Assembly: GCA_039182125.1 (NCBI GenBank) | Contig: JBCDCH010000003.1 | Span: forward strand, 1-64,000 | DNA from: Planctomycetota bacterium | GTDB lineage: Bacteria > Planctomycetota > Phycisphaerae > Tepidisphaerales > Tepidisphaeraceae | Reading direction: 5' to 3' | DNA length: 64,000 nucleotides | In this document: one piece after another, positions 30,901-34,977 of the stretch | How positions within the stretch are numbered: the stretch's first letter is position 1 | Layout of the letters: each line of letters opens with the position of its first letter | Translations under genes and position numbers: made by a program | The notes under the pieces: generated by a model | Told to the model about the DNA's origin: nothing | The model's database searches: none | What the model saw: only the letters and a program-made list of their open reading frames with translations

Positions 30901-32435
30901 ATGGCAGCGAAACGCTCGCGGTTCGCATCGCAGGCGTGCCCGCCGGTGCGACGCTCTCGGCCGGAGCCGACCTGGGCGGCGGAGCGTGGAGTCTCGCGCC
31001 CGAGGAGCTTGCCGGTTTGCGGTTCACACCCGCAGAGAACGCCAACGGTCCGGTCAATCTCATCGTCACCGCGACGAGCATCGAGGGCGACACCGGCTCG
31101 GTCGCGACGACCCAGTCGGCGCTGCTGGTCGATGTGGCACCGGTGAATGACGCCCCGACGGCACTGGCCCTCGACGGCGCCAGCGTTGCCGAGAACAGCC
31201 CGGTCGGCACCGTCGTCGGCCGAGTCACCGCCGGCGATATCGACTTTGCGACCGAGGCCGACGAGCGACTCACCTACACCCTGGTGGAGGGCGACCAACG
31301 CTTTGCGATCGATCCCGATACGGGTGAACTGACGACGCGCGTCGTGTTCAACCATGAGGTGACGCCGACCGCGACGGTCGTGGTTCGCGTCGCCGATGCG
31401 GCCGGTTCCGCGATCGTGCGTTCGTTCGTCATCGACGTCGAAGATCGGGCCGAAGTGCCGACCGATCTGCGGGTCGCGGCCGGTCCGCTACCCGAAGAAA
31501 CCGAGGTCGGCACGGTGGTGGGTCGAGCGTTCGCCGCCGATCCGGATGCGGGCGACGAGGTGCGCTTCGCGCTGGCCGACGACGCCGACGGCCGGTTCGC
31601 GATCGACCCGGTGACCGGGTTCGTGACGGTGCTCGATCCGACGCGTATCGACTTCGAGTCGGCCCCGTTCCACGACATCGTCGTCCGTGCGACGGACACG
31701 ACGGGACTCGCGTCCGAGGTGCGGTTCGAGGTGAAGCTCGAGGACTTGCCCGAGCCGATCGTGCCGGCGGAGCCGGTGTCGGTGTTTGAGCCGGTCCCGA
31801 CGGTCGAAGAGCCGCCCGTGTCGGTCGAGCCGACGGTCGGCGACGAGCCTGCCGCGTCCGAAGAACCCACTGACGCCGAGCCCGTGACCACCGAGCCGGC
31901 CGGCGATACTCCGGTTGCGCCCGCAAGTGCCCAGGAGCCCTCCGCCGAGGCGACCGGTACGGAAGCACCGTCATCCGCCGACTCGGCCATGGCACCGGAG
32001 ATGCCCCAGTCCATCGGCAACATGTTCGGCCATGTCGACGCGATCGAACTCGACGATGTCACCACCGTCGACACGAACTCGACCGACACGCCGAGCGTCG
32101 GTGACTACACGGTCCAACGGTCGCTCGCCGACGGCCTTGTCGGGCGCATCGGCACCGGCGGCGACGGCCCGCAGGTTGTCGAGTCGGCCGACCTTTGGGA
32201 GACGGCGTCCGAAACGCTCTACCTCCGCGAGGATCGCAATGTCGCGGAGGATGCGGTCGAGCGTTCCGAGGCCGAGTCCGGCAAGCAGCAGCGCGAGGAG
32301 CCGTACAAGTTCGGCGCGGGGCTCTGGCTCATGCTCCGCCAGATGGTCGGTGCGACGCCCAAGCAGGACGGCAGCCCGACGCTGCCGACCAACCCCCACG
32401 GCGCACGTGACGAGAACAGGCGGAAGTCCGCATAA
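9912..32435 (+). CDS. giant RTX / C-type lectin / Ig-like repeat surface protein
   Basis: One uninterrupted frame of 7,507 residues. Residues about 37-51 (ELRAEMLEQRILLSG) resemble the LEPR-XLL motif near the N-terminus of huge planctomycete exported proteins. RTX nonapeptides (GGxGxDxLx) follow at once. Next come three C-type-lectin-like domains (about 384-512, 565-695, 1,167-1,292; the last two with WND), three DUF642-like sandwiches (about 739-1,058 and 1,338-1,495), a CBM9/DOMON-like domain (about 1,686-1,880), a sandwich domain present twice (about 2,050 and 3,875), Ig-like units (2,382-2,482; 2,731-3,437; 6,141-6,645), a long RTX region (about 3,540-6,140), and cadherin-like repeats near the end. 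The tail is Pro/Glu/Thr-rich, then a short C-terminal region. Expected role: calcium-dependent surface adhesin or matrix protein binding glycans. No classical signal peptide, dockerin, PEP-CTERM tail or type I secretion genes are visible. Its stop lies 3 bp from the convergent algH stop. Confidence 0.95.
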   Translation: MTDPKPSKPTTTPKSLTDAAASAAPSVDGLAMPAAGELRAEMLEQRILLSGSWYDADGDPQGGGTSGADAYGGDGDDELADGFGGDDTLFGGLGDDTLAGSSGFDQLSGDGDLRQLITRTNTFDDANNGWAGFHNDDAGLGTDFGWQSANVAGGDAAGEGGGHFSRAAEVNWYADSDIGTLTLADDLAFSTNLTVEGSVTPDNEVQLGWFDAKDNFLGIEVREPGSGGFRLFVVAEHPGGEIQSTVIEIAEDIDFTVNYSYDAATTTASVEVRNASTSALIGQQSLNISGSGISGEAFNRFGLRADNLASASASQSIDLRIDDVSYTVATEANHGVGGADSLSGGDNDDTLYGNAGDDTLDGEGGNDYLVGDAPDIARILLDHPELSYSVETGKFYKVVLNEMTREEIAANLDQFDVAGMSAKLARIESAAENAFLAQLIAGSVADAYIDASDADTEGTFLDADGKPIVYSNWAGGAPNADTTDHDSAVLSSDGTWFNQTNSKADDFILEFDPADLLGGNDSLVGGADNDTLIGNAGDDTLSGGDGDDVLLGDGIDVQAILDADSSLAWNPATGKFYRLVTTLETFDDAVVLASEEQVAGVQGRLVQIQSADENAFVDTLAGTNKVFIGATDRSDEGTFRWTDGTALRYDNFVTPADNAGGNEHAVELRDGGSWNDIDPSFPRAYVVEFDVSAQVVGDDQLSGGDGADTLMGGLGNDTLTGGAGDDLLVGGNTTDSPSNLISDSGFIGLSGNYDAGEKVGNWQVESGDINVRGFSSHRAPGGGIGVDLNGQSSPGAISQSFPTVVGETYTVRYAMGMHSHGPVLDRTMDVSAGDNVHSDTYVYESDLGHSNYGWEPRSFSFTATEDVTTLRFASTTPSSQGPHISDVQVFANDSVETAGNLVVDGQFGQDAREDDTDFSAGGMVGRWDVDGGTVTILGEDWDRTPDGGRALDLSDNPDTPSVSQTITTEPGKTYTLSFALSGNFVDVAGTGATVAVTAGDVADTFVYTKPTGYSQTDLKWASHTLTFTATSTTTDISFANNVSGDITGPIIGDIHVYEPVNNDVAVFSGNAANYTITDNGDGTHTVTDNVGTDGTDTLYGIETLDFADVRMDLAGNILAYNAPVAGSAGDDTLVAGEGDNTVSGEGGDDVILGDGYDVQPLLNADPMLSWNPETGKLYRLVTDPATYEDAILAAQQSEVAGVNGRLVQIQSAQENAFVHTVASGNSVFIGLQDLSNEGDFRWTDGSTPTFDNFVLPPNNAGDEDAVEMSAGGDWNDVDVSVMRAYVVEYDLASAAIGDDQLAGGDGADTLFGGLGADTLTGGAGDDLLVGGNTTDSPANLIDNGQFLETYTGSEQILSAGATLGAWSVDSGEINFRDDNYQRSPGGGFAVDLNGMSTPGSISQSFETIPGQTYTVSYAMGMLAHTQSGDRTMDVTAGDTTHSDTYVYDGSTTHGNFAWQPRSFEFVATDEVTTLAFVSTNAGGQGPQLGDIRVTANTGTDTAVFSGNATNYTVTDNGDGTHTVTDNVGTDGTDTLYGIDRLEFADAQADIDGNILAYYDPTAGDDLVTHTDAGAPVTYVSASGSDTFRFTTIGNYASSVLIEDADTYNARIGGSVDAGRVLISVDGTVAAELDGFSAIEVVAAHEQDTLQFASDISAGSLTASAISFDDTGPQNTGAGTGPLGYTAYAPQVSGVTIDGALDAAWADVPTFAIDSVVQGSAPANAADFDADFRVSWDSTNVYLIVDVSDDAIVGDSGSAWYYDDTIEVMFDIGHDADGAYDATDFQFYFGVAGETFGEAKHGDVTGVQFNRTTVAGGYLAEIAIPWSTLGTTADAGNVEGFGIQIDDDDDGGIRERQVAWHTTSDLMWNDTSLLGDLRLEDTPGDSTGTSSSEVMFGSSANNQLTGGEGDDYITGGAGDDTLKGNGGDDTLIGGDGFDYFEVDFGNDVVEGGGGFDGVLINGHYRDHVFTDNGDGTYSISGPTGVKTVSSIEYFDFVDGRYSLAANPVEGTASDDVINGSNNPQTMIGNAGDDTLIGTAGDDIIYGDSRITTVVANENFESGATGWTDNSTYNLLDGNGILGRFGDSGEAQAVSKTFTLPTDALEAKATLDLWALDSHDNGEDITVYVNDVAIGTFNVDKYDAGYHDTGTIGNVRWTIIATEEQDQHGGNLGTDPWWKDQKAQLTIVIDDPGADLKLGFGADFNGTIIDESYGVDNVVITADTASGTGDDTAVFSGNFADYTVTHNANGTVTVDGPDGADTVVGVETFVFDDGAYDVATQTMDAAPTDLALSSATVDENATPGTTVGTLTPTNTDGTDTHTFSLTDDADGRFTVDPNSGVVSTLVALDHETADSYDITARVVDAEGNGYEETFTIAVADINEAPTLDNPLVDQGATEDTPFSYQFAANSFSDVDSGDTITYAATLANGDPLPSWLSFDANTRTFTGTPANGDVGTVTVRVTAEDGNGTTVSDDFDLTVANTNDAPDALTVTPPNLLSNGSLESGTAGWDLTGNVFRTMSLNGGGFSSDGDYRLVFGAGNNDGGVAETTLQTVPGKTYTLSFDYGANSAANLQSLEVQAIGSTTLLTQTVIDTGSNPMTYERYTYTFTADSDQTTLRFDDVSATSGQTDGNVDNVVVTANDPLVVEEATGGTVVATADATDPDVGDSITYSLFEDADGRFEIDPNTGVITVAAGADLDFESSPTHDITVRATDSSSATRDMTVTVMLVDINDAPTLDNALADQNATEDAPFSYQFAANSFGDVDAGDTLAYTATLSNGDPLPGWLSFDDATRTFTGTPLNDDVGTITIRVTADDGNGGSITDDFDLAVANTNDAPTVDNALADQSATEDAPFSYQFASNAFGDIDAGDTLTYSATLANGDPLPSWLSFDDATRTFTGTPANDDVGTLTVRVTADDGNGGTVTDDFSVTVTNTNDAPTVDNALVDQNATEDTAFSYQFATGSFGDVDAGDTLAYTATLSNGDPLPNWLSFDDATRTFSGTPANDDVGTITVRVTAEDAAGATVTDDFDLVVANTNDAPTLDNALADQNATEDAPFSYQFATNSFGDIDAGDTLTYAATLSNGDPLPNWLSFDDATRTFTGTPLNDDVGAITIRVTADDGNGGSITDDFTVTIANTNDAPTVDSALADQNATEDSPFSYQFAANSFGDVDAGDTLVYTATLSNGDPLSGWLSFDANTRTFSGTPTNDDVGGVTVRVTADDGNGGTVSDDFTVTVTNTNDAPTVDGALADQNATEDSPFSYQFAANSFGDVDAGDTLTYAATLSNGDPLPSWLSFDANTRTFTGTPANDDVGTVTVRVTADDGNGGTVTDDFDLVVANTNDAPTVDNALADQGATEDVAFSYQFAANSFGDVDAGDSLTYGATLANGDPLPSWLSFDANTRTFSGTPLEGDDGTFTVRVTTTDGSGADTADDFDITVAAVNDAPDADDATFAIDESAEPGATVGTVSATDVDSTFTFAVTSGNDDGKFTIDPNTGVITTVDRLDYEDTTQYVLNVRVTDTGSAVDDATVTINVNNIGDRTITGTTGDDQLVSGDENDTLVGLAGDDTLIGGDGADVANYSGNYRDYAITDNGDGTFTVDGPDGTDLVHTDVETLAFDDGTFTTVDKTFRGTAGNDTLIGSGDGDTIAADDGDDLITGGAGDDSITGGGGTDTAVFAGDYADYLVTDNGDGTFTVTGPDGADTVSNDVETLRFDDYDYATADGSITLTAGDDMFTGGDSDDSILGLAGDDTLSGGRGDDVLDSGDNDDVLTPGLGNDTVIGGDGTDTVVFGGLFEHYTIADNGDGTHTITGPTGTAVVHDDVENLQFADGTFVFADNPATGTSGDDALTGSTNPETLIGETGDDTIIAGDADDVIYGDGRTVTVVASEDFESGATGWSDNTTTVLPNGNTVLGNFGGSGGAQAVSKTFTLPGDAQQATATFDVWLFDSHDAENVTVFVNDTAVTLPRFRPDDAGTVHTGTSGGISWTLVVPEELDHVAFSDTTDVFMDRRGEVTLTVANPGDDLKIGFGSDLNAPLNDESYGIDNLAITAATTSGSGDDLITGGAGDDTILGGGGDDAAIFSGNYADYTITNNVDGTYTVDGPDGTDLVFDDVEALVFDDGTFIPSANGFAGTDSDDSLVGTAADETIAGFGGDDTIVGNGGDDNIIGGDGTDNAQYSGAWDDYTVTDNGDGTFTVTDNRPGSPDGTDQIDSTVENLVFTNGRLDLTTGYFEDTAADDDITGTSGDDVILADAGNDTIDGGTGDDGIGGGDGNDSIVGGSGDDILDGAEGDDTLEGGSNVDVLSGDAGADRLDGGSSNDTLIGGAGDDTLIGGGGTDDRAYYFGNFADYTVTKNGDGTYTVVDTRPGSPDGTDIVHDDVEYLYFNDVAFRTSDDTVVDQFDTNTLVGGVGGDRIDGQSNDDSIHGGQGNDTLIGGSSDDTLDGGEGDDELYGDAGDDTLLASAGNDTLHGGNNNDVAVYTGSYTDYTVTPNGDGTTTVTDNRPGSPNGTDTVHDDVETLRFDDATVRTSDGALIDDGSDVITGTSGDDLIDGGNGGDTINGLGGNDTIAGGSGSDAIYGGAGDDDIDGGTGGDTLEGGAGNDTIAGGDGTDFADYSGNFADYSVTNNGDGTWTVTDNRPGSPDGTDAIQSDVEQLRFADAYYDIATDTFTDGYNTNVLTGGDSAERIDGGNSGDAITGGGGGDTLIGGIGNDTPAGEAGDDVIIGGDGGGDVAVYAGNFGAHTITNNGDGTYIVAGPEGTDTVHDDVETIRFADGDFTTADDRFTATTGNDTVAGTAGDDRIALLDGDDTVQGGGGADTLLGGDGNDVAVYAGNRADYTVTDNGDGTLTVTDDRSGSPDGVDTVHTDIETLRFADADYDVATGHVTGFAGNDTITGTAGDDRIETFDGNDSVFGAGGDDTLIGGSGNDTLEGASGRDALDGGTGDDTLEGGGGNDTLDAGDGDDRVDGGTGNDTLVGGAGDDTLIGGAGEDDVFYTGAWHEYDVNDNGDGTYTVVDNRPGSPDGTDLVHDDVERLVFSNGTLELATGAFTGTAGSESIIGTAAGEYIDGHQGNDTIDGGAGDDTITGSNGKDSHDGGDGTDTIDYSFVGPNTGMHINLGAGEMVHDGFREDVINFENAIATQNDDTLTGTAGDNILDGRGGDDQLYGGTGDDTLIGGVGDDTAHLTANFADVTITDNGDGTFTVDGPDGTDVLDGVETIQFADGTYDVASATFGGSTGADNLVGGNAADTLDGNAGDDTLTGGAGNDLLIGGDGNDVATYAGNYRDYTITDNGDGTYTVTDNVGTDGSDTVTDDVEVLQFADGTYTTNTGTFNGTTGDDLLVGSSGGDTILGHDGNDTIDGGANDDQVTGGAGDDVLLDSSGSTNDTAHYSGNFADYTVTNNGDGTYTVTDNRPGSPDGTDTVSDAFERFMFADVAFRTADDTVIDVYDTDVLAGGAGDDRIDGGSGNDTITGGAGDDTLINGSGADTFQGGDNTDTVVFAGNIADHTVTDNGNGTYAVTGPNGTDTVHDDVEILQFDDATLALTDNKITGTAGNDDLTGTGGDEELDGDAGDDTLAGLGGDDTLVGGDGTDVAVYAGNFADYTVADNGDGTLTVTDNRPGSPDGTDTVHTDIEMLEFADATYDVATATFEGTGVGETLTDNDDGRNIFGSGGDDTIAGNGGDDSITGGAGDDVLDGGAGADTLQGWADDDSITGGTGDDVLDGNAGRDTLRGGDGNDVLYGGDGDDSLFGDAGNDTLYGSPGNDTLEGGDGDDLLSGRDGDDVLTGGAGNDTLQGDVGADTGDDIANYSGDYRDYAITDNGDGTFTVADNRPGSPDGTDLVYDTVETLVFTDGTYTTADQTFRGTAGADAMIGSSDDDRIDAGAGDDGIDATLGNDTALGNAGDDTIDGGLGDDQLDGGADDDLLIGGDGNDTIIGGDGDDTAVFTGDFRFYTVTNNGDGTLTVDGPNGTDTVHTDVETLVFDDVTYDVASGAFRATESGDNLTGSANDERIELLGDDDYVNAEGGDDTVLGGSGDDTIAGSDGADQLFGGSGQDRIDGGEGDDYIDGESRSDTLVGGSGNDTLVGGAGNDTAVYTGDWADYTVTDNGDGTLTVAGPDGTDVVTNDIEQLQFDDVTVALADAVNDAPVVDHPIADQAATEDVPFSFQVPANAFSDPDAGDAITYSATLSDGSPLPGWLSFDANTRTFAGTPTNSDVGAVDVRVTAIDLAGAAESDVFALTVANTNDAPTLDNALADQGATEDAAFSYQFASNAFGDIDAGDTLTYSATLTNGDPLPSWLSFDDATRTFTGTPANVDVGTLTVRVTATDGSGATATDDFDLTIANANDAPVIDNGLADQSATEDAAFSYQFASDAFGDPDVGDTLTYAATLSNGDPLPSWLSFDDATRTFTGTPVNDDVGAINVRVTATDGGGATVTDDFSLTVANTNDAPTLDNALVDQAAIEDAAFSYQFASDTFGDVDAGDTLTYAATLANGDPLPNWLSFDDATRTFTGMPTNDDVGTVTIRVTADDGNGGIATDDFDLTVANTNDAPTLDNALADQSATEDVAFSYQFAANSFGDVDAGDTLTYAATLVNGDPLPAWLSFDANTRTFSGTPGNGDVGALDVRVTATDGSGETVTDDFALTVSNVNNAPTDLAIDNDQVSESVAPGTRVGTFTVADIDAAENHTFALLDDADGRFTIDANTGELFAQGPFDHETDTQHTVRVEVADIAGATYAEDVIIGVTDNDDLPTLSTVATFAATEDTGRALAFADLLAASDASDPDGPIEGFLIASIDVGSLQVNGTDAIAGVTEVRAGDTLVWTAPSHADGNIAGFQVRAIDGTGNLTDPATVAFDVTAVADGPTITASVPSTSPEDASVPISIAVASADTDGSETLAVSIAGVPTGATLSAGVDQGGGVWSVDVADLSGLAFEPADNFSGPVQLTITATATEAANADTATSTQTLSFTVEGVADAPTLTVSDASGDEDTTIPLAIDAGLNDTDGSETLAVRIAGVPAGATLSAGADLGGGAWSLAPEELAGLRFTPAENANGPVNLIVTATSIEGDTGSVATTQSALLVDVAPVNDAPTALALDGASVAENSPVGTVVGRVTAGDIDFATEADERLTYTLVEGDQRFAIDPDTGELTTRVVFNHEVTPTATVVVRVADAAGSAIVRSFVIDVEDRAEVPTDLRVAAGPLPEETEVGTVVGRAFAADPDAGDEVRFALADDADGRFAIDPVTGFVTVLDPTRIDFESAPFHDIVVRATDTTGLASEVRFEVKLEDLPEPIVPAEPVSVFEPVPTVEEPPVSVEPTVGDEPAASEEPTDAEPVTTEPAGDTPVAPASAQEPSAEATGTEAPSSADSAMAPEMPQSIGNMFGHVDAIELDDVTTVDTNSTDTPSVGDYTVQRSLADGLVGRIGTGGDGPQVVESADLWETASETLYLREDRNVAEDAVERSEAESGKQQREEPYKFGAGLWLMLRQMVGATPKQDGSPTLPTNPHGARDENRRKSA
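11041..13800 (+). other. lectin and DUF642-like domain block of the giant gene
   Basis: Three lectin-like domains (about 11060-11446, 11605-11995, 13410-13786) alternate with short RTX runs and DUF642-like sandwiches. The second and third lectin domains are close paralogues (LVQIQSA.ENAF, then RWTDG, then WND). The first is divergent and has lost WND. The alternating order suggests duplication of a lectin-RTX-DUF642 cassette. Confidence 0.7.
18102..20222 (+). repeat. seven tandem 303-bp units (putative Ig-like domains)
   Basis: Units begin at 18102, 18405, 18708, 19011, 19314, 19617 and 19920 and each is exactly 303 bp (101 codons). Each encodes APT.DNALADQ.ATED then SYQFA, GDTLTYAATL, LPSWLSFD, RTFTGTP and VRVTADDGNG, a He_PIG/dystroglycan-like Ig fold. 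One further isolated unit of the same length lies at 17055-17357. Confidence 0.95.
20520..28331 (+). repeat. RTX calcium-binding array with 19 interspersed GN-ADYTVTDNGDGT modules
   Basis: Runs of GGxGxDxLx nonapeptides alternate with a module of about 45 residues built on GNFADYTVTDNGDGT, then a DG(P/NRPGSP)DGTDTV segment, then VETLRFDDG. I counted 19 such modules here and 4 more upstream (near 13111, 14431, 15785 and 16613). The nonapeptides are expected to bind calcium in parallel beta-rolls; the module is a common partner of RTX repeats. One DUF642-like/sandwich domain interrupts the array at about 21535-22040. Confidence 0.88.
28332..29846 (+). repeat. five further tandem 303-bp Ig-like units
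   Basis: Units start at 28332, 28635, 28938, 29241 and 29544, again all exactly 303 bp. They belong to the same family as the 18102-20222 array but are separated from it by 8.1 kb of RTX sequence. The first unit is the most diverged (FSFQVPANAF in place of FSYQFAANSF). Confidence 0.95.
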
Positions 32436-32438
32436 GGC

Positions 32439-32978
32439 TCAGTTCAGCCCCGGTTCGTCGGGGATGCGCTCGGGGTCGATGTATTGCTCGAGATGCAGCC
32501 GTGTGAGTAGACGCTGCCAAAGGTCGGGCGGCTCACGGAACACGTCGTCGGCTTTCGCGTCGGCGATGAGCCAGGCGTCTTCGGAGACCTCGTCTTCGAG
32601 CTGGGCCGGTCCCCAGCCGGCGTAGCCCGCGATGTACTTGCTCCGCGCGGGGTCCGAGCGCATGAGCCGTTCGATTTCCGCACGGTCGTTGGTGAACCTA
32701 ACGCCCTCGATCACATCATGGCCAATGGCGTTGTCGTCGTGCAGCACCGAGAGCAAGCCCGGACATGGTCCGCCCAAGTGCAACTGGCTCTCCAGCCCGT
32801 CGGCTGCCTCGACATCATCGTCCACCGCGTCGGCGACGGTCAACTCCATCGGCCGATTGACGATCAGGCCCAGCGCACCTTCGTCATCGTGCTGCACGAT
32901 GAGAATGACGCTGCGGTAGAAGTTCGGATCCCGCAGCGACGGGGCGGCGATGAGAAACTGACCGGCAAGCGAGGGCAC
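32439..32978 (-). CDS. AlgH/YqgE (UPF0301) family protein
   Basis: A 179-residue cytoplasmic protein of the AlgH/YqgE family, close to the usual length of about 185. Family hallmarks are the N-terminus SLAGQFLIAAPSLRDPNF, then SVILIVQHDDEGALGLIVNR, the LGGP segment, and the GYAGWGPAQLEDE motif near residue 118. The biochemical role of the family is not established; AlgH was first linked to alginate regulation in Pseudomonas. The start is a GTG at 32978. Its stop codon is only 3 bp from the stop of the giant gene, so the two genes converge with no room for a terminator between them. Upstream lies the bidirectional terminator at 32994-33020, so it probably has its own promoter. Confidence 0.9.
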   Translation of the reverse strand: MPSLAGQFLIAAPSLRDPNFYRSVILIVQHDDEGALGLIVNRPMELTVADAVDDDVEAADGLESQLHLGGPCPGLLSVLHDDNAIGHDVIEGVRFTNDRAEIERLMRSDPARSKYIAGYAGWGPAQLEDEVSEDAWLIADAKADDVFREPPDLWQRLLTRLHLEQYIDPERIPDEPGLN

Positions 32979-32993
32979 GCCCGATCATAACGA

Positions 32994-33020
32994 AAAGCCT
33001 GCGACGATGCCGCAGGCTTT
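32994..33020 (-). terminator. bidirectional terminator between algH-family and PEP-CTERM genes
   Basis: A perfect 10-bp stem (32994-33003 with 33011-33020, 7-nt loop) bears an AAAA/TTTT tract on its left side. On the minus strand it reads stem, then TTTTCG, 28 bp after the stop of the PEP-CTERM gene at 33048. Confidence 0.8.
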
Positions 33021-33047
33021 CCGTGGGATCAAGTTGGTCGACCGGCG

Positions 33048-33740
33048 TTACGCCGAGCGACGACGCAGCAGGCCGAGGCCCGCGACACCGAGCAGCGCGA
33101 TGCTGGCCGGCTCCGGGATGACGTTGCTCACGCCGGGCGTGTCGAGGCTGTCGTCACCGAAAGCGCCGGGGACGAACGTGAAGTCGCCGGTGATGTCCGG
33201 CGTGCGGAGCACCAGTGCGGCCGGGAACGTTCCGTCGGGACCGACGACCGGGCCGCCGCCGAAGAAGATGTCGGTGGTCGCATCACCGTCGGTCAGCGAA
33301 ACGGCGTCGAGGATGTTGCCGATGACGCTCGGGTCGTCGAGGACGCCGTCGTCGTCGGCGTCGAGATCGTCGCCGGCCAAGCCTTCGAAGTTGTCGGTGA
33401 TGATGAAGCTCACGGGCGAGCCGAAGAAGTCGGGGCCGCCGATCTGGTCGGCGACCGCATCATCGTCACCGCTGCTGAGAAGCCAGAAACCATCGGCGGG
33501 GATCGCGCCGGTCAGGGGCACCGCGAAGTCGACCTGACCGGGGGCAAACTCGGCACTGATGGCGAGAAGCGTCAGGCTGCTGAGGTCGGTGCCGGGCGTG
33601 CCGGCGATTTCAACGAAATTGCTCGTGTCATCCGAGCCACCTGGGCTGGAAATGCGAATCTCGTTGAGGACCTGCGCGGAAGCGACGGTCGAAACGGCGA
33701 GCACACCGGCCGAGGCCAGAAGAAGGGATTGCTTGTGCAT
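33048..33740 (-). CDS. PEP-CTERM exported protein (lamin-tail-like), paralogue 1
   Basis: A 230-residue secreted protein. Signal peptide MHKQSLLLASAGVLAVSTVASA is followed by VLNEIRISSPG, typical of lamin-tail-like domains in planctomycete exported proteins. Near residues 100-120 there is an Asp-rich DLDADDDGVLDD loop that could bind calcium. The C-terminus is a PEP-CTERM sorting signal: IPEPAS, the hydrophobic IALLGVAGLGLL, then RRRSA; such proteins are processed by an exosortase, not seen in this window. ATG 33740 is preferred over upstream starts because it begins the signal peptide and GGAGA lies about 11 bases upstream. A TATTCT about 70 bases upstream could be a -10 box. It is about 1.2 kb from a paralogue, with a terminator on each side. 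Confidence 0.88.
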   Translation of the reverse strand: MHKQSLLLASAGVLAVSTVASAQVLNEIRISSPGGSDDTSNFVEIAGTPGTDLSSLTLLAISAEFAPGQVDFAVPLTGAIPADGFWLLSSGDDDAVADQIGGPDFFGSPVSFIITDNFEGLAGDDLDADDDGVLDDPSVIGNILDAVSLTDGDATTDIFFGGGPVVGPDGTFPAALVLRTPDITGDFTFVPGAFGDDSLDTPGVSNVIPEPASIALLGVAGLGLLRRRSA

Positions 33741-33878
33741 GGGGGATATTTCTCCGGGATTTTGTCGGGCGACACGTGCTCGGGACATCCGCTCACGCGT
33801 TGGCGAAAGAATAGCCACATCCGGGGCCGGTGAGAATGAAGAACTGGTAAAGGTTGATGTGGGGCGTGGGGGAATAGG

Positions 33879-33904
33879 AAAAGCCGCCGGTTTGTACCGA
33901 CGGC
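33879..33904 (-). terminator. rho-independent terminator after second PEP-CTERM gene
   Basis: A 9-bp stem (33896-33904 with 33883-33891, 4-nt loop) is followed on the minus strand by TTTT. The one non-Watson-Crick pair is a G-U wobble only on the minus strand, which fits termination of the gene ending at 33935. Confidence 0.75.
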
Positions 33905-33934
33905 CGTTCCTGATTTGGGGGTTTGTTCAAAGCG

Positions 33935-34717
33935 TTACGCCGAGCGACGACGCAGCAGGCCGAGGCCCGCGACGCCGAGCAGGCCGAGGCTGGCGGGCTC
34001 GGGGATGACGCCGACCGACGGGTTGACTTCGCCAAAGGTCGGGGTGACCGGATCGAAGCCGAGGCTCGCGATCTCGAACGTGTTGCCGTCCTGATCGAAG
34101 ATCAGCTCCCCGGCCGGGTCGTTGACCGCGAGGATCGTGCTCGGGTTGGCACCGTCACGGAAAACCAGACCCGGCTCGTCGCCGGTGAACGCGAAGTCGA
34201 CGCCACCGAGCTCCGCGCCATAAACCGGCTCATCATCGGCGTCGGAAATGCCGATAGCGTCGAAGATGGTGCCGAACGCGCTGAGGTCATCAACGAAGCC
34301 GTCATCGTCGGTGTCGATGTCGGTTGGGACGCCGCCGGCTGCCGGGTCGGTCGCCGAGCCACCGTCCTCATTGAAGCCGGTGAAGGTGTCGGTGAGCAGA
34401 AGGGTGAAGCTGGGGTTCTCCAAGTCGCCGATTTCGACGAGCAGGAGTCCGTTGGCGTCGAACGTGCCGGAGATCGGTTCGATGTCGTCGTCCGGGCCGG
34501 AGTTGCTGATCACGCCGGGTGCGCCGGGGTCACTCTCGATGCTGATGAGGAAACCGTCGAAGGTTTCCCCGGGGGTGCCGAGCAGTTCGATGACCTGGGT
34601 GGCGGCGTCGGCGCCCACCTGGTTCGGCTCGAACTCATTGATGAGCACTTGCGCCGAGGCGGCGGAGGTCATGGCGGTGGCCGCGATGGCGGCAGCGAAA
34701 AGGTTGGTCTTACGCAT
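33935..34717 (-). CDS. PEP-CTERM exported protein (lamin-tail-like), paralogue 2
   Basis: A 260-residue secreted protein. Signal peptide MRKTNLFAAAIAATAMTSAASA is followed by VLINEFEPNQVG, a lamin-tail-like beginning. An Asp-rich DIDTDDDGFVDD loop followed by SAFGTIFDAIGISD aligns with the same place in the paralogue at 33048. The C-terminus is PEP-CTERM: IPEPAS, LGLLGVAGLGLL, RRRSA, almost identical to the paralogue. ATG 34717 fits the signal peptide and has GGGAG 10 bases upstream; the open frame beyond it is spurious. The mature domains are clearly diverged while the sorting tail is conserved, so the pair looks like an old tandem duplication. Substrate and partners are unknown. Confidence 0.87.
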   Translation of the reverse strand: MRKTNLFAAAIAATAMTSAASAQVLINEFEPNQVGADAATQVIELLGTPGETFDGFLISIESDPGAPGVISNSGPDDDIEPISGTFDANGLLLVEIGDLENPSFTLLLTDTFTGFNEDGGSATDPAAGGVPTDIDTDDDGFVDDLSAFGTIFDAIGISDADDEPVYGAELGGVDFAFTGDEPGLVFRDGANPSTILAVNDPAGELIFDQDGNTFEIASLGFDPVTPTFGEVNPSVGVIPEPASLGLLGVAGLGLLRRRSA

Positions 34718-34977
34718 GGTGTCGTTTCTCCCGCTCGCGGTTGGCGAGCGTCTTGATTTGGCGGAGTGCTCAACCGACACCACGCGGTGCCGAATTCGTG
34801 TTCGCCTGTGACGACCACGCCCACCGGGCCGCGTCGCAACCTCCTCATCGAACACGGCACCCCGTTTACGGGTGCCTCGCACTCACTCTCCTGTCTCCGG
34901 GTGGAAACATATCGGTGCCCTGATCAGGCCGATTGAGCGTTGCGTGAATGGGTTGGCAATGTCGCGCGATGAACCGG

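Noticed and set aside
10000-32000. CRISPR-like or minisatellite interpretation of the repeats
   Set aside because: The repeats are in-frame coding units of 101 codons or RTX nonapeptides, with no spacer/repeat structure and no cas genes.
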